Of a stretch of DNA of 7,358 nucleotides, positions 1 through 5,680 are shown piece after piece. Position numbers and translations under genes: made by a program. The number at the start of each line of letters is the position of its first letter. Within the stretch, counting starts at the first letter, position 1. Location: positions 1-7,358 of the forward strand of contig URRG01000108.1 in NCBI GenBank assembly GCA_900550095.1, in the 5' to 3' direction. This DNA comes from an uncultured Oscillospiraceae bacterium (GTDB lineage Bacteria; Bacillota; Clostridia; Oscillospirales; Acutalibacteraceae). The notes under the pieces are model-generated. The model was not told the origin of the DNA. It was given only the letters and a program-made list of their open reading frames with translations, and did not search any database.

Positions 1-168
1 GGTGGCCTTCGCCCAGTACGGCATGCCGGGGAGCGGCTACGGCGGTTACGCATAAAGGTATCGATATCTCCAGCTATGGGATTTTTGGCAAGCCCATCGT
101 AGCTTCCGACAGCGGAACGGTGGCCTTCGCCCAGTACGGCATGCCGGGGAGCGGCTACGGCGGTTACG
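1..168. repeat. 50-bp exact direct repeat, 118-bp period (1-50 and 119-168)
   Basis: Bases 1-50 are identical to 119-168; the copies diverge at the next base (c at 51, g at 169). This is what a tandem duplication of 118 bp (unit 51-168) would give if the window began inside the first copy. The period is not a multiple of three. Read in its own coding frame (GTG at 2), the first copy gives the same VAFAQYGMPG peptide and then hits TAA at 53-55. The position at the extreme edge of the window makes an assembly artefact the leading explanation. Confidence 0.9.
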
Positions 169-374
169 GCAACGTTGTGGTCATCAATCACGGAAACGGG
201 TATATGACCCTTTACGCCCACTGCAACAGCCTGGCGGTTTCCGCGGGCCAGTCTGTCAAGAAGGGGCAGACCATCGCCTATGTGGGCAGCACAGGCGATT
301 CTACCGGCCCGCATCTTCATTTTGAGATCCGTGTGAACGGTATAGCTCAAAACCCCATGAACTGGTTCCGGTAA
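3..374 (+). CDS. M23 (LytM-type) metallopeptidase, C-terminal fragment
   Basis: This is the C-terminal catalytic domain of a zinc-dependent peptidoglycan endopeptidase. Visible motifs are HKGID at 51-65 (HxxxD; His and Asp are zinc ligands in LytM), YAH with its catalytic His at 219-221, and GPHLHFE, with the HxH histidines at 312-314 and 318-320. All expected active-site residues are present, unlike EnvC-type degenerate LytM domains, so the domain should be active if made. It ends NPMNWFR, typical of the family. The 5' end is missing. The frame is open back to position 3, but family-like sequence begins only at 51; residues before that are an out-of-frame copy of 119-168. GTG at 120 is not a credible start because it lies inside the domain. 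The S41 gene downstream suggests an ftsEX-linked hydrolase, but ftsEX is not in view. Confidence 0.85.
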   Translation, partial: WPSPSTACRGAATAVTHKGIDISSYGIFGKPIVASDSGTVAFAQYGMPGSGYGGYGNVVVINHGNGYMTLYAHCNSLAVSAGQSVKKGQTIAYVGSTGDSTGPHLHFEIRVNGIAQNPMNWFR

Positions 375-732
375 TTGTGGACGGCATGGCGTGGGAGGCG
401 AAGGACGCTTCCTGCGCCATACTGGTATCTGCCGTTTTCAGAGACCGGGGGGAAGAGTAGCGCCCCTGTTTTGCGGCATACTAGTCTCAGCAAATGCCGG
501 GGGCTTTTTTGGGAAAAGAGAGGCTTTTCCGGTGTTTCGGCGGCGGATGGCAGTTCCTGTGCGCGGCGGAACTGCCGGAGGCCGGCGCGCATCGGCGCGC
601 ATATGCAGACAGGATAGGACTGCATACGCTTTTACAGCTCAGAGGGCGGGCGCTATCTGGAGGATTGCAGCAGCATAACGGCCGGCAGGCCGGGAGGCTG
701 AAAACCATAAATGCGAAAAGGCGGGGCAGAAT
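375..732. other. intergenic region between M23 and S41 genes, hairpin-rich
   Basis: This 358-nt stretch has no convincing gene; the open frames across it encode arginine-rich, low-complexity peptides with no recognisable domain. It holds the probable terminator at 462-510. After that come several inverted repeats without T-tracts: 512-518/524-530 (7 bp), 549-557/568-576 (9 bp perfect stem, 10-nt loop), a GCGCGC-rich palindrome near 584-600, and a 7-bp stem formed by TATGCAG (about 601-607) and CTGCATA (about 619-625). I see no consensus promoter for the S41 gene. Confidence 0.6.
462..510 (+). terminator. probable intrinsic terminator after the M23 gene
   Basis: GCCCC at 462-466 can pair with GGGGC at 500-504, immediately followed by six T (505-510). 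The inner part of the stem is imperfect: either TTTGC/GCAAA (470-474/490-494) or GGCAT/ATGCC (475-479/494-498) can form. It lies 88 nt after the M23 stop codon. The interrupted stem makes this a moderate call. Confidence 0.5.
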
Positions 733-2103
733 ATGAAAAAATTCTCATTGGGGGCCTGTGTGGCGCTTTGCGCCGTCACAGCGGCGGTCACGGTGTCGCT
801 GACGTATATGTATGCCATGGATACTTTTAACGAGCGGGTGGCGGATGTAAATCAGCGGCAGGCCATGTATTCCAAGCTCAGCGAGATCGATCAGACGATC
901 CGGCAGAATTTTGTGGGGAAGATCGACGAAACCGCTCTGACGGACGGCATCTGTGCCGGTTATCTGACAGGGCTGGGGGACGCGGACGCCAAATATCTCA
1001 CGGCGGAACAATATAAATCCTATGTGGCCGGAACGTCTTCCAGCGCGGTGGGAGCGGGTATCAGCACGGTGAAGGATACGGACGGCAATATGGAGGTCAC
1101 AGAGGTGGCCCCGGGTTCTCCTGCGGAGACGGCGGGTATAAAAAAGGGAGACGTGATCATTTCCATCGACGATAAGGAAGTGGTGCGCATCACGTATACC
1201 GCCGCCGTCAGTCTTTTGGAGGGAGAAGAGGGCTCTACGGTGAAATTCAAGGTGCTGCGTCCTGCGGAAAAGGAGGGAGAGCAGTCCCAGGTGCTGACGA
1301 TTTCCGTCACCAGGGCGGAATACGACCAGAACAGCGTCCAGTCCTCTGTGATCTGCGGCAATGTGGGGTATATCCGCATCACACGGTTCCGGGAGAATAC
1401 GCCCGACCAGTTCCGGGACGCGCTGAAAAAGCTGGAGGACGAAGGAGTCTGCGGGCTGGTGCTGGATCTGCGCAGCAACAGCGGCGGGGATATGGAAGCG
1501 GCGGCGTCTGTCATGGATACGCTTCTTCCCGCCGGTACGCTGGTGGCCTCCAGAGACAATTCCGGTGAGGAATCGGTGGAATTTACCAGCCAGGCGGGGG
1601 AGATCGCCCTGCCGGTCAGCGTGGTGATAGATGAGAATACCTATGGAGCAGCGGAATTGCTTGCGGCCAATGTGCGGGATTATAAAAAAGGTCTTCTTGT
1701 GGGCCAGCAGACAGCAGGCTACGGCCGAAAAAGCCAGGTCGTCCCCCTTTCGGACGGTTCCGCGGTGTTTTTCCCCGTGGCGGAGTATCTGACGCTGAAC
1801 GGCCAGGTGTTCGACGGCGAGGGGATCGCCCCTGATGTCACCAAGCTCCTTTCCGGCGAGCAGAACGAGCTGTTCCTGTCCGGCTCACTGGAAGAGGAGG
1901 AGGACGCTCAGATCCTTTCCGCTGTGACGGCTCTGGCCCGGCAGGGGGCGCAGGTGGAGAAGCTTCCCGGCGGAGAAGCCTCCGGCGGCAGGGAAGACGC
2001 TTCTTCGAGCGAAGGCGAAAAGGATGAGGATAAGAAGCAGGAGTCCGGTGAATCCGGCGCAGAGGGAAAGGGAGCTTCCGCTTCGGCTTCCTCTGAGGGG
2101 TGA
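733..2103 (+). CDS. membrane-anchored PDZ/S41 (CtpA/CtpB-like) protein, probably catalytically inactive
   Basis: This 456-aa protein has the architecture of a C-terminal processing peptidase. Residues 1-28 form a signal or signal-anchor segment (MKK, then a hydrophobic run), so the bulk is extracytoplasmic. A PDZ domain covers about 104-178 (EVTEVAPGSPAETAGIKKGD), and the S41 core about 208-372 (GYIRITRF, LVLDLRSNSGGD, PLSDGSAVFF, GEGIAPDV). Residues 385-456 are an acidic Ser/Glu/Lys tail. The nucleophile motif, usually SASASE, reads TYGAAE with Gly305 at the nucleophile position. The GKG of the catalytic Lys reads GYG with Tyr330. The spacing of 25 residues matches the Ser-Lys spacing known for B. 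subtilis CtpB, so the alignment is secure without gaps. Lys333 is the nearest lysine. The likely role is as a non-catalytic PDZ scaffold or regulator in the envelope, which is inference. The Shine-Dalgarno site is weak (GGGG at 723-726). Confidence 0.88.
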   Translation: MKKFSLGACVALCAVTAAVTVSLTYMYAMDTFNERVADVNQRQAMYSKLSEIDQTIRQNFVGKIDETALTDGICAGYLTGLGDADAKYLTAEQYKSYVAGTSSSAVGAGISTVKDTDGNMEVTEVAPGSPAETAGIKKGDVIISIDDKEVVRITYTAAVSLLEGEEGSTVKFKVLRPAEKEGEQSQVLTISVTRAEYDQNSVQSSVICGNVGYIRITRFRENTPDQFRDALKKLEDEGVCGLVLDLRSNSGGDMEAAASVMDTLLPAGTLVASRDNSGEESVEFTSQAGEIALPVSVVIDENTYGAAELLAANVRDYKKGLLVGQQTAGYGRKSQVVPLSDGSAVFFPVAEYLTLNGQVFDGEGIAPDVTKLLSGEQNELFLSGSLEEEEDAQILSAVTALARQGAQVEKLPGGEASGGREDASSSEGEKDEDKKQESGESGAEGKGASASASSEG

Positions 2104-2229
2104 GCTCCGGCCGTTTTGCAAAAGATGCCGTTATGCAGGCTGTGCCGTGCGGGTATGCAGCCCTGCAGCCGCGAGGCTTTCAGCGGAAAGATGTTTTCAG
2201 GAAAAACACGCGCCGCGCCCTTTTTTGCG

Positions 2230-2258
2230 TTGACAGAAGGGTCGGCGGAATTTATAAT
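2230..2258 (+). promoter_or_regulatory. consensus sigma-A promoter for greA
   Basis: A perfect -35 TTGACA (2230-2235) and a perfect -10 TATAAT (2253-2258) are separated by exactly 17 bp, the optimum for the housekeeping sigma factor. Transcription should start near 2265, about 170 nt upstream of the greA ATG. This is the clearest promoter in the window, and strong constitutive expression is inferred from its match to consensus. Confidence 0.9.
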
Positions 2259-2423
2259 AGAGGATATACGCGGCCCGGAGAGGGAAGCGTTGGTTTGAGA
2301 ACCGCATATGCGCATAAGGCGGGAAAGCTGCGCTGGAAAAACATATTACGGTGTTCCGGCATGCGTACGGAGGCAGTGAGCTTCCGGGCAGAGAGGCGGC
2401 TTTTCCCCCTGACGAAAGAATAA

Positions 2424-2429
2424 AGGTGG
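2424..2429 (+). promoter_or_regulatory. ribosome binding site that sets the greA start
   Basis: AGGTGG lies 7 nt before ATG 2437. The in-frame GTG at 2431 would leave only 1 nt of spacing, so the ATG is preferred. Confidence 0.8.
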
Positions 2430-2436
2430 AGTGGAT

Positions 2437-2922
2437 ATGGCAAAACAGATTATCCTTACACAGGCCGGCCTGGAAAAGCTGGAAAATGAGCTGGCAGAGC
2501 TCAAAAGTGTAAAAAGAAAAGAAGTGGCGGAAAAGATCAAGGTAGCCCTCTCATTCGGCGATCTTTCCGAAAACAGCGAATATGACGAAGCGAAAAACGA
2601 GCAGGCCATTGTAGAGGCCAGGATCGCGGATATTGAGGTCATGCTCAAAAATGTTTCCGTGATCGATGAAGACGACCTGAATGTGGAGAATATCCATATC
2701 GGTTCCAAGGTGGAGGTCCGTGTGCTGAATACGGGAACGGGGAAAACCACCGTTATGGAGTATAAAATCGTGGGTTCCAATGAAGCCGATCCCCTTATGG
2801 GCAATATTTCCGATGAATCCGCCGTGGGCCGGGCACTTCTCGGCAAGGCTCTGGGAGACCGTGTGGAAGTAGAAGTCCCCGTCGGCGTGATGGAATATGA
2901 GGTCCTGAGAATTTCCAAATAA
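2437..2922 (+). CDS. greA: transcription elongation factor GreA
   Basis: This cytoplasmic factor enters the RNA polymerase secondary channel and stimulates cleavage of backtracked transcripts. The protein is 161 aa, close to the usual 158 or so. Residues 1-75 form the N-terminal antiparallel coiled coil. Its tip carries GDLSENSEY (41-49), with the conserved acidic residues Asp42 and Glu45 that coordinate the catalytic Mg in polymerase. Residues from about 82 form the C-terminal FKBP-like domain, with the family signature around 124-142 (ISDESAVGRALLGKALGD). The start at ATG 2437 is chosen because AGGTGG is 7 nt upstream; a GTG two codons earlier is too close to that site. It has its own strong promoter and is followed by lysS, a common pairing in Clostridia, but a terminator separates the two. 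Confidence 0.97.
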   Translation: MAKQIILTQAGLEKLENELAELKSVKRKEVAEKIKVALSFGDLSENSEYDEAKNEQAIVEARIADIEVMLKNVSVIDEDDLNVENIHIGSKVEVRVLNTGTGKTTVMEYKIVGSNEADPLMGNISDESAVGRALLGKALGDRVEVEVPVGVMEYEVLRISK

Positions 2923-3067
2923 GCGTACCCAATGTGCCGGGAGGCCGGCACGGCGGTATGCTGTGCGGTGCGAACGAGGACCGCTCTTTCCTGCGGCTAT
3001 GCGGTTTTTGCAGGCGGGTCCGGCGCTGCGCGCCGGGTTGCCGCAGAGGGCTTTGAAAGGAAGGCTG

Positions 3068-3105
3068 AGAGGGGTGGGGGATGGCTCCGCCCCTCTTTGT
3101 TTTTT
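3068..3105 (+). terminator. strong intrinsic terminator between greA and lysS
   Basis: A 12-bp stem (3068-3079 with 3085-3096, including two G-T pairs) is closed by a 5-nt loop and followed by TTGTTTTTT (3097-3105). The outer 7 bp are perfect: AGAGGGG with CCCCTCT. It lies 145 nt after the greA stop and 93 nt before the lysS start, so it either ends the greA transcript or acts as an attenuator for lysS. Confidence 0.88.
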
Positions 3106-3184
3106 AGGCTGCGCAGGCTGACGCTTCCCTTTTTGCTGCGGGAAGGTGCGACCTGGGCGGCGAGGCGATTGTTAAATCTGATAC

Positions 3185-3190
3185 AGGGAG
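3185..3190 (+). promoter_or_regulatory. ribosome binding site that sets the lysS start
   Basis: AGGGAG sits 8 nt before ATG 3199. It decides for this start over the far upstream in-frame ATG at 2932, which has no purine-rich site before it. Confidence 0.85.
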
Positions 3191-3198
3191 AAAGCGAT

Positions 3199-4749
3199 AT
3201 GAGCGAAACGACCAAGACCCCCGGGCTGGAGCCGGGGGAGCAGAACGGGAATGCCCGGAGCATAGGGCGGGAAGACGATCTCAGCGAACTGCTGCAGATC
3301 CGCCGGGACAAGCTTTTGAAGCTGCAGGAGGAAGGACGTGACCCCTTCGCCGCCACCAGTTACCCGGTGGACAGCCATGCGGCTTCTATTCGGGAAGAAA
3401 ACGCTTCTTTGGAGCCGGAGCAGGAAAGCGGGACGGTTGTCTCTATTGCGGGGCGTATGATGAGCAAGCGCGTTATGGGGAAAGCCAGCTTTGCCGACCT
3501 GCAGGATAAGAGCGGCTCTATTCAGCTGTATGTCCGCCGCGATATGATCGGCGACGACGCCTATGCGGATTTCAAAAAAATGGATATCGGCGATCTGATC
3601 GGCGTCAGGGGAGAAGTGTTCCGCACCAAAAAGGGGGAGCTGAGCGTAAAGGCCGCCCAGGTGGTGCTTTTGAGCAAGAGCCTGCGTCCTCTTCCTGAAA
3701 AATTCCACGGCTTGACGGATACGGATACCCGCTACCGCCAGCGCTATGTAGATCTGATCGTGAACCCCGAAGTGCGGGATACCTTTGTAAAGCGCTCCCA
3801 GATCCTCAGGGAGATTCGGAACTTCCTGGACGGCCAGGGCTTTATGGAAGTGGAGACTCCCATGCTGGTTTCCAACGCGGGCGGCGCGGCGGCGCGCCCC
3901 TTTGAGACCCACTATAACGCGCTGGATGAGGATGTGAAGCTGCGGATTTCCCTGGAGCTCTACCTGAAGCGTCTGATCGTGGGCGGCCTGGAGCGCGTGT
4001 ATGAAATCGGGCGCGTGTTCCGCAACGAGGGCGTGGACACCCGCCACAATCCGGAATTTACCCTGATGGAGCTCTATCAGGCTTATACGGATTACCACGG
4101 CATGATGGATCTGACGGAAAACATGTTCCGCCATGTGGCACAGAAGGTATGCGGCACTACGCAGATCCCTTATGGGGAGGCTGTGATCGACCTGGGCAGC
4201 CCCTTCAAGCGTATGACCATGGTAGAAGCTGTAAAGCAGTATGCGGGCGTGGATTTCGACCAGGTGCCAGATACGGACGCGGCGAAGAGGCTGGCGGACG
4301 AGAAGGGTGTGCAGTATGAGGCGCGCCACACAAAGGGGGATATCCTCAACCTGTTCTTTGAAGAATTCGCAGAAGAGCATCTGATCCAGCCGGTGTTTAT
4401 TATGGATCATCCGGTGGAGATCTCTCCTCTCACAAAGAGAAAGCCCGATAAGCCGGAATATGTGGAGCGCTTCGAGCTCTTCATTTACGGCCGGGAAATG
4501 TGCAACGCCTATTCGGAGCTCAATGACCCTATCGATCAGAGGCAGCGTTTTGCCGAGCAGGAAAAGCTCCTGGCTCAGGGGGACGAGGAGGCCAACCATA
4601 CGGACGAGGATTTCCTCAACGCGCTGGAGATCGGCATGCCTCCCACGGGCGGCATAGGCTACGGCATAGACCGCCTGGTCATGCTGCTGACCAATTCCGG
4701 CAGCATACGGGATGTCCTGCTGTTCCCGACAATGAAGTCCAGGGAGTGA
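3199..4749 (+). CDS. lysS: lysyl-tRNA synthetase, class II
   Basis: This cytoplasmic enzyme charges tRNA-Lys with lysine using ATP. The protein is 516 aa, near the usual 490-510 with a slightly longer polar N-terminus (residues 1-25). Domains in order: the anticodon-binding OB fold at about 78-157 (VSIAGRMMSKRVMGKASFADL), then the class II catalytic core. Motif 1 is near 205-222 (GFMEVETP), motif 2 near 265-290 (RVYEIGRVFRNEGVDTRHNP), the lysine-pocket segment near 434-444 (NAYSELNDP) and motif 3 at 484-494 (GGIGYGIDRL). All expected motifs are intact. Upstream is the greA gene and a terminator; downstream, a membrane-protein gene begins 4 nt after the stop. The last two codons of lysS (AGG GAG) double as the ribosome binding site of that gene. 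Confidence 0.98.
   Translation: MSETTKTPGLEPGEQNGNARSIGREDDLSELLQIRRDKLLKLQEEGRDPFAATSYPVDSHAASIREENASLEPEQESGTVVSIAGRMMSKRVMGKASFADLQDKSGSIQLYVRRDMIGDDAYADFKKMDIGDLIGVRGEVFRTKKGELSVKAAQVVLLSKSLRPLPEKFHGLTDTDTRYRQRYVDLIVNPEVRDTFVKRSQILREIRNFLDGQGFMEVETPMLVSNAGGAAARPFETHYNALDEDVKLRISLELYLKRLIVGGLERVYEIGRVFRNEGVDTRHNPEFTLMELYQAYTDYHGMMDLTENMFRHVAQKVCGTTQIPYGEAVIDLGSPFKRMTMVEAVKQYAGVDFDQVPDTDAAKRLADEKGVQYEARHTKGDILNLFFEEFAEEHLIQPVFIMDHPVEISPLTKRKPDKPEYVERFELFIYGREMCNAYSELNDPIDQRQRFAEQEKLLAQGDEEANHTDEDFLNALEIGMPPTGGIGYGIDRLVMLLTNSGSIRDVLLFPTMKSRE
4741..4746 (+). promoter_or_regulatory. ribosome binding site embedded in the lysS 3' end
   Basis: AGGGAG, the final Arg-Glu codons of lysS, lies 7 nt before ATG 4754. 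The overlap with the upstream coding sequence suggests translational coupling. Confidence 0.75.
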
Positions 4750-4753
4750 TCAA

Positions 4754-5536
4754 ATGGCAAGAGAACGGTATCTTCTGCACACAGGAGACGAAGAGATCCA
4801 CGACGAGAAAAAAGAGATCAAGCTCGTCACAAAGAAGGATAAATGGTCCAATTTCTGGTATTATCACAAAAGGCATGTGATAATCGGCACCTTTTTGGCG
4901 ATTCTTGCGGGCTTTTTCATTTATGATATGGCCAGCCGTGTGGAGCCGGATTATACGGTGGCTATGGTAGTGGGGGACGGCTATATCTCTGAGCAGGACA
5001 CTTTGGAGCTGGAAGAACAGCTGGCCCGCTACGGAGAAGACCGGAACGGAGACGGACAGACCGTCGTTTCCGTGGTGGTGTATAATCTGATGCTTGGGGA
5101 AACCACAAAGGATCTGGATCCGGAGATGCAGGTGGCCAATATTTACAAGCTGGCCGGAGATCTGGCATCCAATGAAAGCGCTATTTTCATCACCGACACG
5201 CTGGGCTTTCAGTACTGCCAGCAGGACGAGGGCGGAGAGGTGTTCGGTTATCTGGATGGTACGGCCGCCGAAGGCGAAGAAGACGTAGAAAAGCTGAAGG
5301 CTCCAATGCGGGAGCTGCCGCTGCTGGATGAGCTGACATATCCTCAAATGCTGGAGAACTGCAGCCTTTCCCTGCGGTACTTTACCCCGGGGCAGTTGAA
5401 AGACAGCAAGACCGCCTCTATGTATGAGGCCGGCAAGGCCATGCTGGATCGTATCCTGGCCGGCACACCCGTGACGGAAGGGAACGGTTCCTCTGAAGCG
5501 GAGGAAAGCGGTTCCGCGGAGAGCGGCGCTGATTGA
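4754..5536 (+). CDS. single-pass membrane protein of unknown function
   Basis: I do not recognise a named family, though proteins with this WxNFWYYHKxH-membrane layout are familiar from Clostridia. The 260-aa product has a charged cytoplasmic N-terminus (1-40, ending KWSNFWYYHKR) and one membrane helix at about 41-60 (HVIIGTFLAILAGFFIYDMA). It has an extracytoplasmic domain of about 180 residues and a Ser/Glu/Gly-rich tail (240-260). The positive charge before the helix favours an N-in orientation, and there is no lipobox or cleavage site. A DxNxDG stretch at residues 96-101 resembles the start of a calcium-binding loop. The gene begins 4 nt after lysS, with its ribosome binding site inside lysS, so co-expression is very likely. 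Nothing in the sequence links it functionally to tRNA charging. Confidence 0.85.
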   Translation: MARERYLLHTGDEEIHDEKKEIKLVTKKDKWSNFWYYHKRHVIIGTFLAILAGFFIYDMASRVEPDYTVAMVVGDGYISEQDTLELEEQLARYGEDRNGDGQTVVSVVVYNLMLGETTKDLDPEMQVANIYKLAGDLASNESAIFITDTLGFQYCQQDEGGEVFGYLDGTAAEGEEDVEKLKAPMRELPLLDELTYPQMLENCSLSLRYFTPGQLKDSKTASMYEAGKAMLDRILAGTPVTEGNGSSEAEESGSAESGAD

Positions 5537-5680
5537 TTTCCCTCAGGCGGCGGGGGAAAAACGAAAAGGCCGCCGGAAGCACAGGGGCCGGCCAAAAAGC
5601 ATGATGGAAGACCGCTGTTCTTCAGCCGCAAAAAACGGCCTGAAAAATGCGAACGACAGTTACAGAGGAGGAAAAGCCTT
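5537..5680. other. intergenic region before ilvD with hairpins and strong RBS
   Basis: This 144-nt gap contains a bulged GC-rich inverted repeat (5568-5574 with 5586-5593) and a second hairpin (5621-5628 with 5636-5644, A-rich loop). Neither is followed by a T-run on the plus strand, so I cannot place a terminator for the lysS unit. No consensus promoter for ilvD is visible. AGGAGG at 5666-5671 is a perfect Shine-Dalgarno site 9 nt before the ilvD ATG. Confidence 0.6.
5666..5671 (+). promoter_or_regulatory. consensus ribosome binding site of ilvD
   Basis: AGGAGG, the full anti-16S consensus, lies 9 nt before ATG 5681. It is the strongest ribosome binding site in the window. Confidence 0.85.

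Larger units (their letters stand above)
2104..2436. other. intergenic region S41-greA carrying the greA promoter and leader
   Basis: This 333-nt stretch has no supported gene. Its first part contains an imperfect hairpin (2135-2142 with 2158-2166) and no clear terminator for the S41 gene; a T6 run ends at 2226 but lacks a good stem. The sigma-A promoter follows at 2230-2258, giving a predicted greA leader of about 170 nt. The leader contains a 10-bp palindrome (2303-2312) and a 20-codon open frame (2361-2423). I recognise no known riboswitch or T-box. Confidence 0.6.
2923..3198. other. greA-lysS intergenic region with hairpins and terminator
   Basis: This 276-nt stretch holds a 7-bp hairpin just after greA (2934-2940/2945-2951, 4-nt loop), a second perfect 7-bp stem (3020-3026/3030-3036, 3-nt loop) and the strong terminator at 3068-3105. 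A weak stem CTTCCC/GGGAAG follows near 3124-3143. From 2932 the lysS frame is open upstream for 89 extra codons, but the encoded peptide is Arg/Ala/Gly-rich, has no Shine-Dalgarno site and resembles no LysRS N-terminus. I find no T-box consensus and no clear promoter between the terminator and lysS. Confidence 0.6.

Noticed and set aside
120..374. Short stand-alone 84-aa protein from GTG 120
   Set aside because: The HxxxD zinc motif at 51-65 lies upstream in the same frame, so this is the interior of the M23 domain, not a gene start.
375..732. Overlapping small open frames in the M23-S41 gap (for example 391-678)
   Set aside because: They compete in several frames on both strands, have Arg/Ala/Gly-rich low-complexity products, and cover the terminator and hairpins.
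2734..2751. GTGKTT in GreA resembling a P-loop
   Set aside because: The glycine five residues before GKT required for GxxxxGK[ST] is absent, and the segment aligns to the ordinary 'DTGEE' turn of the GreA C-terminal domain.
2932..3198. N-terminal extension of LysRS from ATG 2932 (89 extra residues)
   Set aside because: There is no Shine-Dalgarno site at 2932, the extension would run through the intrinsic terminator, the peptide is Arg/Ala-rich and unlike LysRS, and ATG 3199 has AGGGAG at ideal spacing.
3172..4599. 475-codon open frame on the minus strand opposite lysS
   Set aside because: It is a mirror of GC-biased codons in a highly conserved gene and has no recognisable domain.
5556..5593. 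Possible minus-strand terminator (GC-rich stem followed by TTTTCGTTTTT on the minus strand)
   Set aside because: There is no minus-strand gene in the window for it to serve, and the stem is bulged, so it was not annotated.
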